Below, piece by piece: positions 28,551 through 37,735 of a stretch of 64,000 bases of DNA. Source of the stretch: Paenibacillus thiaminolyticus (lineage in GTDB: Bacteria > Bacillota > Bacilli > Paenibacillales > Paenibacillaceae). Each line of letters starts with the position of its first letter. Within the stretch, counting starts at the first letter, position 1. The stretch covers positions 6,355,501-6,419,500 of the forward strand of contig NZ_CP041405.1 of NCBI RefSeq assembly GCF_007066085.1. Reading direction: 5' to 3'. The notes under the pieces are model-generated. The model was not told the origin of the DNA. It did not search any database and saw only the letters and a list, made by a program, of their open reading frames with translations. Made by a program: the position numbers and the translations under genes.

Positions 28551-28748
28551 AGTTTGCTGACGGAGTGGGATAGTGATGCAATTGTGCTTGCTGAGAGAAG
28601 GGGATAGCGATGAGACGGGCTTGCTGATGTAGAGGGATGGCGAAGCAAGGGGTTCGCTGATGGAGGGGGATCGCGATACAAATGTACTTGCTGATAGAAG
28701 GGGATAGTGAAGCAATGAGCTTGCTGAGAGACAGGGATAGCGGCATAA
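28551..28748. repeat. Six tandem 33-34-bp repeats (GGGATAGTGA family)
   Basis: Six degenerate units each open with TTGCTGA or TTCGCTGA and then carry a GGGATAGTGA-like word (GGGATAGTGATGC, GGGATAGCGATGA, GGGATGGCGAAGC and so on). The period is 33-34 bp. No spacer and no gene. The same core forms a 28-bp array near 8.2 kb. The gap 28284-28888 holds nothing else that can be supported. Confidence 0.7.
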
Positions 28749-28888
28749 AAGGGCAGGAAACGAGAACATGATGTGAACATAATGTGAACCTGGCGAAAAT
28801 CGAGAAGAAAAATTTGGTCACAAGCAAACTTTTTCCTTATCTCATGAATCTATTTAAGTAGGTACATAAATGAGGAGGAAATCATACT

Positions 28889-29635
28889 ATGGCATCCTAT
28901 CAAAAAATGAGTGCCGTACTGGCCGTATTATGCATGCTGGTCATAACAGCGCCGGCGGGCCAGTATGCCGCTTTGGTTACACCTGTCGCGGCGGAGCAGA
29001 GTGACCGGGATGTACGGATAAAGCCGGAGCAATTGGACAAAGAGATCCTGAAAAAGCTGGATTGCGTTTATCAGGAATTGTCCGGTTCGCCGGATAGGAA
29101 CATGTCGTGGGAGAGTGTTAGCGAAGGACCGAACGGACTGTACGTTCTAACGGATGAGGCAGGCAATTACGCGCAGGTGAAGCGAGAGACCGGGGAAGTA
29201 TTCATGGCGGTCCTGTATATGAAGGCGGAGCAAGTCAGCGAGGCACTCCGTGTCGCCGCTGCCAAGGCTTTGAAGGAGCTCGATCCGTCATGGAACGGGG
29301 CATTCGATCAAGCGAAGCGTACCTATCACAAAGAACGCGATGTATTCACCTCCTTGAGCGGGGATTCGTTTTCGGTAACTTTTGATGACGGCATTGTAAC
29401 GGGGATTGACGTGACGTGCTCATATGCGAATATGCCTCAGGCGGTGAAAGAAGGCGCAGAGCGTCTGCTGCAAGTACTGAGTAACAAATCTTATTCTATC
29501 AAGAAAGCGGTGATGTACTCCTCGCAGAATAAGCTGGAATGGAGGCTCGAAGCAATGAATAATCGCAACAAGGAAAGTATTCTTATATCACTCAACGCCG
29601 TAACCGGCGAAGTGGACGGCTATCATCCATTCTAA
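28889..29635 (+). CDS. Secreted protein of unknown function
   Basis: A 248-residue protein with a clear signal peptide: a Lys near residue 6, a hydrophobic core (VLAVLCMLVITAPA) and a likely cleavage after VAA near residue 35. The mature part has two similar halves of about 90 residues with alternating helix and strand, of the kind seen in PepSY-like domains (ALKELDPSWNGAFDQAK, then SVTFDDGIVTGIDV). It would lie outside the membrane. AGGAGGAAA precedes the start. A terminator follows, and the pseudogene just downstream has comparable character. No enzymatic motif is seen. Confidence 0.7.
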   Translation: MASYQKMSAVLAVLCMLVITAPAGQYAALVTPVAAEQSDRDVRIKPEQLDKEILKKLDCVYQELSGSPDRNMSWESVSEGPNGLYVLTDEAGNYAQVKRETGEVFMAVLYMKAEQVSEALRVAAAKALKELDPSWNGAFDQAKRTYHKERDVFTSLSGDSFSVTFDDGIVTGIDVTCSYANMPQAVKEGAERLLQVLSNKSYSIKKAVMYSSQNKLEWRLEAMNNRNKESILISLNAVTGEVDGYHPF

Positions 29636-29783
29636 AGTCCGTCGATTGCGCTGGCTGCCCCGTAGTAAGCGGGCAAGGGGGAAACGGCAAGCGAGGTCAT
29701 GTTGGAAAAAGGGTGACAAAGGCTTCATCAATGAGAAGCAGAACTCTAGCAGCTTCGTATGGTCACATAAGAAAACACGGTAC

Positions 29784-29819
29784 GCACGCACTTGCTTTCC
29801 GGCAGGTGTGTGCTTTTTT
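29784..29819 (+). terminator. Rho-independent terminator
   Basis: GCACGCACTTGC pairs with GCAGGTGTGTGC (with wobble pairs) around TTTCCG, followed by TTTTTT. Confidence 0.75.
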
Positions 29820-29908
29820 ATATGAGAAAAAATTGAAAAAAATAAAAAAACTATTCCATCTCTACTCGTATCTAAGAAATGAAATCACATCATTACTAAG
29901 GGGTCAAC

Positions 29909-31584
29909 ATGAACACGAACAAAAAAGTTATCGCGGCGCTGGCTGTATCCGGCATGATGCTTGCCCCATTCGGAGCGCAGTCAGGGCACATTGTCATTAA
30001 CGGAAAGACAGGCCAAGTAACAAGCGCCCGTGCCGAGTTGTCGTATGCGAATTGAGTGCTACGATGCAGAAGCAGGCAATGGATTTTCCAATTCCTATGA
30101 CTCGACTTTGATGGATGGGGAGATGAATAAGCAATCGTGCGCAGCAAGGCGATACGAACAGCTTCGCGCTTGCGGTGCAGCAAAATTCAAGACCGATCAT
30201 TTCGCATCGCATACAGCTATTTGCATGATGAGGGTGCCAGTATGGACGCGGTGTGCGATGAAAAGATTGTATGTGACCGATGCCAAGCCAACGAGTGCGT
30301 TCCACGTTCGTCCGGACGAGAAGTTCCCGCAGAAGATTCAATATGAAGGCAACGATATTACGATATTGGGCGCCGAATATGACGCCAAAGGGATTCTTCA
30401 TCTGAAGGTGCAGCCGGACGATGCCGGGAACAATCCTTGGCGCAGCGTCTTCCTGACGTATGAACCTTATTATTTGAAGCCGCAGGAGACAGCCTCAATG
30501 AAACATGGAAGCAAAACGGGTTGAACCTGAAGAGCACGGAGGCGAGAGCGATCCCGCTGACGGGATTCCAATTGAAGGACCAGTACGAAGACGTGCCCGG
30601 CATAACGTTCAGCCCGGAATTGGGCATTACTTTCGAGAATGCGTACCGATGGGAGCCAAGTCCGGAGAAGCCGAAGGAGTACGATATTGCCATCATGGCG
30701 CCGGAGCTGGATGAATATGAAATCTCGATTCGCCGGTATAACGCTCCGGTAGAGATGAATCAGAAGAATGAATTCACCATCCCTCCGCTGGCGGAAGAGC
30801 ATGAACGGGTCGGAAGCTTGACGGACCCGAAATATAGCAAGACAGTGCAAGAATTGGATGCTTCGCTATTGGAACGGGCGAAGCAGTCTAACCGGGAAGC
30901 GGCCGGACGCGACATTGAGTTATACGGAGTCGAGGAATATGAGGGATCGGCTTTTCATGACGCTATCGTATACAGCAAAGACGATAAGAGCCGCGTCGCG
31001 CTGGATGTGGCCCACGGAACATCAGATATAAGCCTTGCGATGTCTTGTGCCGAGCTTCTTGCCAACATCAAGCGCATCGTGGAGACCGATACGGGGTTGA
31101 GCGGTCAACAGATTGCCGATCTCGCCACAGAGGTTGTACTTACGGGGGGAAGGCATGAGCGGGAGGGATAACAGGTCCGGAATTCAAAGTCGAGATGGTT
31201 GGCAGCCGGATTACGAGCATGGGGCATGATATTCCGATAGAACAGGTTGATGCGAAGGCGCTTGAAGCGGCAAAGGAAGCCGTACTGGTGACGTTAGGCA
31301 AGCCTGTGCCGCTCGTTCAGGCGAGCCGATCCTATAATGTGGATAGGCGCGACAGCAGTTCAAGCGATGTGTACAGATTCAAGGATGAGCAGCAGGACTT
31401 CCTTGTCGAGATCGGTTATACGTCCAGACGGGTTCTCCCTGTGTATGCGTCCGGGCTATTAGAGACGGGGACGAACTTTTATACGTTCACGAAGGAAGGC
31501 AGCCCGAACATTGAAGGAGAAATGAACCGACACTTCCAGTTCTATCGCTTCGATATGCCACGCAGCAACGGAACGATACAGTAA
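29909..31584 (+). pseudogene. Multiply frameshifted secreted-protein gene
   Basis: A signal-peptide-like start (MNTNKKVIAALAVSGMMLAP) ends at a TGA near 30052. Coding-like sequence continues in other frames: RPDEKFPQKIQYEGNDITIL up to about 30490, then a shift into NETWKQNGLNLKSTEARA through EVVLTGG near 31155, then a further shift into GPEFKVEMVG through the stop at 31584. The middle part (ELDEYEISIRRYNAPVEM) resembles DUF4179/DUF5643 domains of anti-sigma-factor-like membrane proteins, with low certainty; the last part looks PepSY-like. It is best read as one gene broken by at least three lesions. A terminator follows. Confidence 0.65.
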
Positions 31585-31605
31585 AGATAGAAAAAGGTTA
31601 GAAGG

Positions 31606-31643
31606 GCTGGCCTGTAAGCAAGTTGCTTATAGGTCAGCTTTTT
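31606..31643 (+). terminator. Rho-independent terminator
   Basis: GCTGGCCTGTAAGC pairs with GCTTATAGGTCAGC around a short loop, followed by TTTTT. It closes the broken gene upstream. Confidence 0.8.
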
Positions 31644-31775
31644 CGTTGCATATACTATTCCGGGCTCCCCCGCGTACATAATATAGAAGAGTATCCGAAG
31701 TACGGATGTCGGCATCGGAAGGTGGAAGGACTCAGACGTCTGCAGCAAGGTGCAACGCGACAGGAGGGATGCTTG

Positions 31776-31943
31776 ATGATTGGCTTTTTGATCTGGGTGC
31801 TGAGCTGGGTGTGCTTGTTCTGGATATGGGGGGAAGCGACGGAACGCAAGGGGAAGCAGGTCGGCTGCCTGTGGGCGATCGTCGTCTTTTTGCTTGGTCC
31901 GATCGGCATCATTGTGTACCTTATTCTTCGCAATCTTGATTAG
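31776..31943 (+). CDS. Small two-helix membrane protein (PLDc_N-like)
   Basis: A 55-residue protein made of two hydrophobic helices (MIGFLIWVLSWVCLFWIWG and LWAIVVFLLGPIGIIVYLIL) joined by a charged turn. The GPIGxxxYL segment recalls the short PLDc_N membrane module. The ATG at 31776 has AGGAGGG eight bases upstream, which the longer upstream frame lacks. Function unknown. Confidence 0.7.
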   Translation: MIGFLIWVLSWVCLFWIWGEATERKGKQVGCLWAIVVFLLGPIGIIVYLILRNLD

Positions 31944-32131
31944 CAGACGGACTTCTAGGAGTGAGCACGGCTTTAGGAATGATCACATTGGGAAGAGCTG
32001 TCTCCAGCCCACAATGAGGCGCCGGGGATGGTTCTTTTGATTTGTTCGGGATGGACTTCGTTACTGTTTTTCTGAAAAAGACTAAATATGCGCTTGACGG
32101 AGCGGCCGGAGCGTGATACGCTTTGTTTCGG

Positions 32132-32154
32132 TTAATCGTAATAATTACTAATAA
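32132..32154. promoter_or_regulatory. Zur box upstream of ycgR-ycgQ
   Basis: The inverted repeat centred at 32143 reads TTAATCGTAAT-A-ATTACTAATAA, close to the Bacillus Zur consensus (AATCGTAATNATTACGATT). Zur would repress the downstream pair when zinc is plentiful. Confidence 0.75.
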
Positions 32155-32233
32155 ATTGGAATAGGATAGGACATGCTCTCCATTCGGCCTTCGTCGTCCC
32201 GGAGAGAAGCGGGAAAAGAGGAGGTAACTGTTG

Positions 32234-33274
32234 ATGAACGTCCTGTTCCGTTATGGCACATACGCGGTGACTATTGTGTGCGCTGCCGTGCTGTATCTTT
32301 TGTTCACGAATCAGCGCCTGGCTGATGTATCTGTTCCGGTGGACCCGGAATTCCTGCGCAGTGTGCCCACGATCGGAATCAGTCTGGTCATCGAGGCGCT
32401 GCCCTTCCTTATGCTTGGCGTTGCGGTGTCGGCCATTTTACATGAATTTGTGCCGGAAGGGTTCATTCCGCGCTGGATACCGCGCCATCCGCTGGCCGGT
32501 GTCGTGGCGGCCTCTCTAATCGGCGTGCTCCTGCCCCTGTGCGAATGCGGGATGGTGCCTGTCGTCAGGCGGCTCATTCAGAAAGGAATGCCCGTCTACG
32601 TCGGGGTAACGTACATACTGGCTTCACCGATCATCAATCCGATCGTGTTCGCCTCGACGTCGATGGCTTTCCGCAGCCAGCCGGAAATGGCATATTACCG
32701 GATGGGGCTAGCGTTCGTCATCACGGTCATCATCGGTCTCGTGCTGTACGCGACCGTGAAGCGCAATCCTCTCAAGGAAGCGCCGGGAGACCATACGGGG
32801 GGCTGCCGGCACGGGGATCATGAACCGCATCATGCCGGACATCCGCATCCGGCGAAGGCCTCGCTGCGAACCAAGCTGCAAGCGAGCGTCTACCATATGG
32901 GGGACGAGTTCCTTGATATGGGCAAATATTTGTTAATGGGCGCGTTCATTACGGCATTTATCCAGAGCGGCATCGGGCGGGATTGGCTGGCGTCTGCCGT
33001 GCCCGAAGGAGTCGGCTCCCATCTGTTCATGATGGGCTTCGCGTATCTTATCTCGCTCTGCTCGACATCTGACGCATTCATCGCCGCTTCGTTCAGTTCC
33101 ATGTTGGCGGCGGGGCCGCTGCTGACCTTTCTCGTCTTCGGACCGATGCTGGATCTGAAGACATCGCTCATGCTGGCCGGCGTATTCCGGACCCGGTTCG
33201 TCGCCGGACTCAGCCTCCTGATAGCGGTCACGGTGTTGGCCTGCTCGCTTCTATGGCAAGCTCTGTTCATGTAA
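32234..33274 (+). CDS. ycgR: YcgR/YraQ-family permease
   Basis: A 346-residue DUF318 (UPF0718) membrane protein with about eight helices. Family motifs are LLPLCECGMVPVVRRL, LASPIINPIVFAST and the late LCSTSDAFIAASF. A His-rich cytosolic or lumenal loop (GGCRHGDHEPHHAGHPHP) between the two halves could bind zinc. The ATG at 32234 has GAGGAGG nine bases upstream; the TTG at 32231 is less well spaced. The upstream Zur box and downstream ycgQ match the zinc-controlled B. subtilis pair. A role in metal or nucleotide-linked transport is not proven. Confidence 0.88.
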   Translation: MNVLFRYGTYAVTIVCAAVLYLLFTNQRLADVSVPVDPEFLRSVPTIGISLVIEALPFLMLGVAVSAILHEFVPEGFIPRWIPRHPLAGVVAASLIGVLLPLCECGMVPVVRRLIQKGMPVYVGVTYILASPIINPIVFASTSMAFRSQPEMAYYRMGLAFVITVIIGLVLYATVKRNPLKEAPGDHTGGCRHGDHEPHHAGHPHPAKASLRTKLQASVYHMGDEFLDMGKYLLMGAFITAFIQSGIGRDWLASAVPEGVGSHLFMMGFAYLISLCSTSDAFIAASFSSMLAAGPLLTFLVFGPMLDLKTSLMLAGVFRTRFVAGLSLLIAVTVLACSLLWQALFM

Positions 33275-33339
33275 TATTCCGCCGGATACATCATGCCTAG
33301 CCGGCGTCTATATTTCATCCTGAAAAGGAGTGATTTCGC

Positions 33340-34398
33340 ATGTCCATACAGAAGCGCCCATGGCGGCAGGCGCTGGTCTATTTGCTGCAGTCGGTCACGA
33401 TGTTCGCCTGGTCCTTATTCATTTTGTCCCTGTTCTGGCAGGACAAGGTGCAGTATTATATCGCCCCTCGCATGGAAATCTGGGTGCAGTGGGGAACTGC
33501 TGCCCTCTATGTATTGGCTGCCTTCCAGCTTTATCGGTCGCTGATCCTATTCTTCTCGCCGGAGGACGGAGGCGGGCATGCCGGCTGCGGCTGCGATCAT
33601 CACCCGGGCGGCTTCCGCCTCGGAAGGCAGGCGGGATGGTCCCTCGTGTTTGTGCTCCCGCTGGCGGCTGCCGTGTTGCTGCCGGTCTCCTCGCTCGGCA
33701 GTGCGATGGCGGAGAAGAAGGGCGTGCAATATTCTATCGCCCAGGAGCGGACGGGCGGCCAGGAGCAGAAGCGGATGCCGGGAACGGTGGAACGGTCCTC
33801 CGGGACGCAGGCGGACGGAACGCCTGCATCAGAGCTTCCGCTCGTGATGGTGGATTCGCCTGGCGCGACGCGGCAGGAAGCAGGAGAGCCGGGGGCTGCG
33901 GGACAAGCGGTGCAGCAGGAGGAAGAGATGCTGTGGGACGGACGATTTCCTTATGACCGGTACACGATGATCTATGCGAAGCATGCGGCCAAGCTTGTCC
34001 AAGAGAAGAAGATCGAGATTCCGGAGAAGCTGTTCATCGAGACGATTACGACGCTCGATCTGTATAAGGAACAGTTCCAAGGCAAGACGGTTACGCTGCG
34101 GGGCTTCGTGCACCGGGGCGAGGGGATGGGGCAGAACCGGTTCGCCGTCGTGCGCTTCGCCCTGGAATGCTGCGCGGCCGATGCGTTCCCGTACGGCATC
34201 ATGACCGAAGTGCCCGCTGCGGGACGGTTCACCGACGACAGCTGGGTTGAAGTGACCGGGACGTTGTCGAAGCTGAAGCTGGACGAGGATACGGAAGTGA
34301 TGAAGCTGGAAGCGGACAACGCGGGCATTCGGCTCATCGAGGCCCCGCAAGATCCTTATGTGTATATGAACCCAGATTTTTATTTTGATAAAAAATAA
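33340..34398 (+). CDS. ycgQ: YcgQ-family (TIGR03943/DUF1980) membrane protein
   Basis: A 352-residue partner of YcgR. Two N-terminal helices and a Cys/His cluster (HAGCGCDHHPGG) are followed by a third helix and a C-terminal soluble domain (ITTLDLYKEQFQGKTVTLRGFV, ALECCAADAFPYGI) that looks like an OB-like fold. The potential metal ligands agree with a zinc-linked role. AAAAGGAG precedes the ATG. It lies 65 bp after ycgR and ends in a strong hairpin. Confidence 0.85.
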   Translation: MSIQKRPWRQALVYLLQSVTMFAWSLFILSLFWQDKVQYYIAPRMEIWVQWGTAALYVLAAFQLYRSLILFFSPEDGGGHAGCGCDHHPGGFRLGRQAGWSLVFVLPLAAAVLLPVSSLGSAMAEKKGVQYSIAQERTGGQEQKRMPGTVERSSGTQADGTPASELPLVMVDSPGATRQEAGEPGAAGQAVQQEEEMLWDGRFPYDRYTMIYAKHAAKLVQEKKIEIPEKLFIETITTLDLYKEQFQGKTVTLRGFVHRGEGMGQNRFAVVRFALECCAADAFPYGIMTEVPAAGRFTDDSWVEVTGTLSKLKLDEDTEVMKLEADNAGIRLIEAPQDPYVYMNPDFYFDKK

Positions 34399-34402
34399 TG
34401 CG

Positions 34403-34429
34403 GAGGCGGGCCATGTGAAGGCCCGCCTC
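34403..34429 (+). terminator. Terminator hairpin after ycgQ
   Basis: GAGGCGGGCC and GGCCCGCCTC form a perfect ten-base-pair stem with a seven-base loop. There is no T tract. Confidence 0.6.
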
Positions 34430-34430
34430 A

Positions 34431-34511
34431 GGTCGTATCTCCGATGGAGGCTCGCCTGAGGCCGTGTCTGCGATGGAGGTCCGCCTGATCCGTGTCTCCG
34501 ATGGAAGCCAA
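34431..34511. repeat. Short tandem repeat, 29-bp period
   Basis: About 2.7 units of the pattern GTGTCTCCGATGGAGG then TCCGCCTGAGGCC follow the ycgQ hairpin. Unit 1 is 34431-34459 and unit 2 is 34460-34488, differing at a few positions. No coding role. Confidence 0.6.
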
Positions 34512-34534
34512 CGGGGACAGGCTGGGCTTCCGCA

Positions 34535-34578
34535 TTGACGCAGCGAGGGAATGGTGGTAATATACCCATAGGGGTATA
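34535..34578 (+). promoter_or_regulatory. Promoter with CsoR/CstR-type operator (rhodanese gene)
   Basis: TTGACG (34535-34540) and TAATAT (34558-34563) are spaced by 17 bp. TATACCC-ATAG-GGGTATA (34561-34578) overlaps the -10 box. This A/T-flanked CCC-GGG dyad is the operator type bound by CsoR-family repressors such as the persulfide sensor CstR. The repressor gene is not in the window. Confidence 0.75.
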
Positions 34579-34603
34579 TGGAAACAACAAAGGAGGGGCA
34601 GCG

Positions 34604-34936
34604 ATGTTCGGATGGTTATTCAAGTCACGAGCGAACAAGTCTTCTTCGATAACGGCGCAGCAGCTGGAAGCGCTGCTGCCGCTGCAGGATGCGGTCATCG
34701 TCGATGTGCGCGAGCCTGCGGAGTATTCCCAAGGCCATATTCCGTCCGCACTGAACCGGCCTCTGTCCCGGCTTGCGGCTAAGGTGAGCGGCATCCCGCA
34801 GGGGAAGAAGCTATATGTCATCTGCCAGAGCGGGATGCGAAGCGCCCGGGCGGCAGGGCTGCTGCGGCGGCATGGTTATGCGGATGTCGTCAATGTGCGC
34901 GGCGGCATGAACCGGTGGACGGGACCGCGGAAATAA
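34604..34936 (+). CDS. Single-domain rhodanese (sulfurtransferase)
   Basis: A 110-residue rhodanese. The fold motifs VIVDVREPAEYSQGHIPSA and the active-site loop CQSGMRS, with Cys74 as the persulfide carrier, are intact. It ends in the family VRGGMNRW. It moves sulfane sulfur between thiols in the cytosol. AGGAGGGG lies eight bases before the ATG. Together with the next gene, which has the same operator, it forms a persulfide-handling pair. Confidence 0.92.
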   Translation: MFGWLFKSRANKSSSITAQQLEALLPLQDAVIVDVREPAEYSQGHIPSALNRPLSRLAAKVSGIPQGKKLYVICQSGMRSARAAGLLRRHGYADVVNVRGGMNRWTGPRK

Positions 34937-34957
34937 GCTCTTTTTTTACATTAAAAT

Positions 34958-34973
34958 ATACCCTATAGGGTAT
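34958..34973. promoter_or_regulatory. CsoR/CstR-type operator (CoA-disulfide reductase gene)
   Basis: ATACCCTATAGGGTAT is a perfect 16-bp palindrome 18 bp before the start codon and shares its arms with the dyad at 34561. It argues that the second gene also has its own controlled promoter. Confidence 0.75.
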
Positions 34974-34991
34974 TAGGGGAGTGGATGGTTA

Positions 34992-36671
34992 ATGAAACAG
35001 CGCAAAATTGTGATTGTCGGCGGAGTCGCGGGCGGCGCGACGGCGGCTGCCCGGCTGCGACGTCTGGACGAGCATGCGGAGATCATCATGTTCGAGCGAG
35101 GGGAGTATATTTCGTACGCGAACTGCGGGCTTCCCTATTATATTGGAGGCGTCATTCCGAAGCGGCAGTCTTTGCTCGTGCAGACCCCCCAAGGCATGTC
35201 GAAGCGGTTCCGGCTCGATATTCGGACAGAGCAGGAAGTAACGGCCATCGATCGGGAGCGCCATATTGTCTCCATTCGGAATGGCAAGACGGGGGAGGAG
35301 TACGAGGAATCGTATGATACGTTGATTCTGTCTCCGGGGGCGAAGCCTATCGTGCCGCCGATCGAAGGGTTGAACGAGGCGAAGCAGACGTTCACCCTGC
35401 GAAGCATCCCGGATACGGACCGGATTAAGGCATATGTTGACGAGACGTCGCCGCAGCAGGCCGTTATTATCGGCGGCGGCTTCATCGGCCTGGAGATGGC
35501 GGACAGTCTGGCCCACCGCGGCATCGCGGTGACCGTCGTGGAAATGGCCGATCAAGTCATGGCTCCGCTCGATCCGGAAATGGCAGCCATCGTGCACCAT
35601 CATCTGCGGGAAAAAGGAATTGAGCTTATACTGGGAGACGGGGTCAGCGCGTTCCAGGACGAGGGGCGTTCCATCGTTCTCGCCAGCGGGCGCGTGCTGC
35701 CGACAGATATGACGATTCTGTCCATCGGTGTCCGGCCGGAGAATGAGCTTGCCCGTTCGGCCGGGCTGGCGCTCGGCGAGAGAGGCGGCATTCTCGTCGA
35801 TGAATATTTGCGCACGGCGGATCCTGACATTTGGGCCATCGGCGACGCGATTGAAGTGAAGGATTATATTCACGGCACGCCGGCGATGGTGCCGCTCGCC
35901 TGGCCGGCGAACCGACAGGGCAGACTGGTCGCAGATAACATATACGGGAAGGGCCAGTCATACCGGGGCACGCTCGGGACCGCGGTGGCGAAGGTGTTCG
36001 ATCTGACGGTTGCGGTGGCAGGCAGTAATGCGAAGACGCTCCAGAAGCTGGGCGTACCGTATGAATCCGTTCATATTCATCCGGCTTCTCATGCCGGGTA
36101 CTACCCTGGCGGATCTCCTATCTCGCTCAAGCTGACCTTCCATCCGGAGACCGGCGCCATTTACGGAGTTCAGGGCGTCGGCATGCAGGGGGTGGACAAG
36201 CGGATCGACGTAGTCGCCACCGCCATCAAGGGCAAGCTGACCGTGCATGATCTGCCCGATCTCGAATTGGCCTATGCTCCTCCCTATTCGTCGGCGAAGG
36301 ATCCGGTCAATATGCTAGGCTATGTCGCCTCGCATGTCGTCGACGGCGATGTGAAGGTTGTTCACTACGACCAGATCGACCGGATGGTGCGCGAGGGTGC
36401 CTGCCTCATCGATGTGCGGGAATCCGCCGAGCGGGAAGCAGGCTATATCGAAGGCTCAATCCATATTCCGCTTGGCGATCTGCGCAGCCGGCTGGATGAG
36501 CTGCCGCAGGATCGGCCGATTGTCGTTAGCTGCCAGGTCGGGCTGCGCGGCTATCTGGCGACCCGCATCCTGGATCAGCACGGCTTCGAGAGCATGAATC
36601 TGAGCGGCGGGTACAAGACGTATGCGGCTTACTATGGGAGCCGTAATCCGGCAACCGCCTGCGCGAAGTAA
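34992..36671 (+). CDS. CoA-disulfide/persulfide reductase with C-terminal rhodanese
   Basis: A 559-residue two-domain enzyme. Residues 1 to about 445 form an FAD/NAD(P)H pyridine-nucleotide disulfide reductase: GGVAGGATAAARLRR for FAD, redox-active Cys45 in ANCGLPYY, IIGGGFIGLEMADSL for NAD(P)H, and DIWAIGDA for FAD. Residues 460 to 559 form a rhodanese domain with active-site Cys514 in SCQVGLRG. Such fusions reduce CoA persulfide and polysulfide using NAD(P)H. It works with the rhodanese upstream in sulfide/persulfide stress under probable CstR control. Confidence 0.93.
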   Translation: MKQRKIVIVGGVAGGATAAARLRRLDEHAEIIMFERGEYISYANCGLPYYIGGVIPKRQSLLVQTPQGMSKRFRLDIRTEQEVTAIDRERHIVSIRNGKTGEEYEESYDTLILSPGAKPIVPPIEGLNEAKQTFTLRSIPDTDRIKAYVDETSPQQAVIIGGGFIGLEMADSLAHRGIAVTVVEMADQVMAPLDPEMAAIVHHHLREKGIELILGDGVSAFQDEGRSIVLASGRVLPTDMTILSIGVRPENELARSAGLALGERGGILVDEYLRTADPDIWAIGDAIEVKDYIHGTPAMVPLAWPANRQGRLVADNIYGKGQSYRGTLGTAVAKVFDLTVAVAGSNAKTLQKLGVPYESVHIHPASHAGYYPGGSPISLKLTFHPETGAIYGVQGVGMQGVDKRIDVVATAIKGKLTVHDLPDLELAYAPPYSSAKDPVNMLGYVASHVVDGDVKVVHYDQIDRMVREGACLIDVRESAEREAGYIEGSIHIPLGDLRSRLDELPQDRPIVVSCQVGLRGYLATRILDQHGFESMNLSGGYKTYAAYYGSRNPATACAK

Positions 36672-36718
36672 GCGGGAGGCACGGTCCATCATACCATCGT
36701 AGAAGTGTCTTATAAGAC

Positions 36719-36745
36719 AGGGGCGTGATGACTGATCACGCCCCT
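36719..36745 (+). terminator. Perfect hairpin after the reductase gene
   Basis: AGGGGCGTGAT pairs with ATCACGCCCCT around GACTG. A 12-bp palindrome GTCTTATAAGAC sits immediately before it. No T tract follows, so it may be a processed or weak terminator. Confidence 0.55.
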
Positions 36746-36826
36746 GCTGGCGTTGTGGGAAAAACCGGGACGAACACAGCAATCTGTGGTAGGATGTGGA
36801 AAAGGGGAGATGGAGGAAAGCACACG

Positions 36827-37735
36827 ATGAAAGCGGAGCTGTCATATGACGCCAGAGCGGAGCTCGGCGAAGGGCCGGTATGGGATGAACGCACGCAGCG
36901 CCTGTACTGGGTTGATATTACGGGAAGAGCGATCCATTTTGCAGAGCCTGCATCCGGGAAGCGGGAGACGCTCGCCATGCCGAGCTATGTCGGCGCGGTC
37001 GCCTTGACGGAATCGGGACGCCGACTTCTGTGCGTGCTGCAGGACGGGTTCTATTTTGTTCATCCGGATACGAAGGAGGTTGACCGCATCGGCGAGCCGG
37101 TTCTCCGTACGGGACAGATGCGGTTCAATGACGCGAAATGCGATCCGGCGGGACGTCTGGTAGCAGGGACGCTAAGCCTGTTCGATGGAAAGCTGAGCCT
37201 GTCCAAGGGAGAAGGGGAAGCTTCCCTGTACCGGCTGGACCCGGATGGCAGAGTCGTCATACTGCGGGAAGGCATCACGCTGTCGAACGGGATGGGCTGG
37301 AGTCCGGACGGCGGAACGATGTATTATATCGATACCCCGACGATGCGGGTCGACGCATTCGACTATGATGTGGGGCGCGGCGAGCTCGGCAACCGCCGTC
37401 CCGTCATCCGCATCTCCGATGGAGAAGGGATTCCCGACGGGATGACCGTCGACGCCGATGGTATGGTATGGGTAGCCCATTGGGGAGGAGCGCGGATTAC
37501 GCGCTGGAATCCGGAGACGGGAGCGCAGCTTGCAGCCGTGCCGATTCCGGCGGCGAATACGACCTCGCTCTGCTTCGGCGGCCCGTCGTACCGCGAGCTG
37601 TACGTCACGACAGCACGCACAGGGATGAAGGTGGAGCAGCTCGAGCAGCAGCCCTATGCGGGCGGCGTGTTCCGCGTCGAGCCCGGAGTGGCCGGACTGC
37701 CCCCGAGCCGCTTCGATGACCGGCTGCTGCCGTGA
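36827..37735 (+). CDS. SMP-30/gluconolactonase/regucalcin family protein
   Basis: A 302-residue six-bladed beta-propeller hydrolase. Family motifs are ELGEGPVWDE (a metal-ligand Glu), RFNDAKCDPAGRLVAGT (with Asn ligand), TLSNGMGWSPDG and the IPDGMTVDADGMVWVAHW segment that supplies the catalytic Asp. It opens sugar lactones. The ATG at 36827 is chosen for the GGAGG upstream. It lies near a DapA-family aldolase, which suggests a sugar-acid pathway. Confidence 0.9.
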   Translation: MKAELSYDARAELGEGPVWDERTQRLYWVDITGRAIHFAEPASGKRETLAMPSYVGAVALTESGRRLLCVLQDGFYFVHPDTKEVDRIGEPVLRTGQMRFNDAKCDPAGRLVAGTLSLFDGKLSLSKGEGEASLYRLDPDGRVVILREGITLSNGMGWSPDGGTMYYIDTPTMRVDAFDYDVGRGELGNRRPVIRISDGEGIPDGMTVDADGMVWVAHWGGARITRWNPETGAQLAAVPIPAANTTSLCFGGPSYRELYVTTARTGMKVEQLEQQPYAGGVFRVEPGVAGLPPSRFDDRLLP

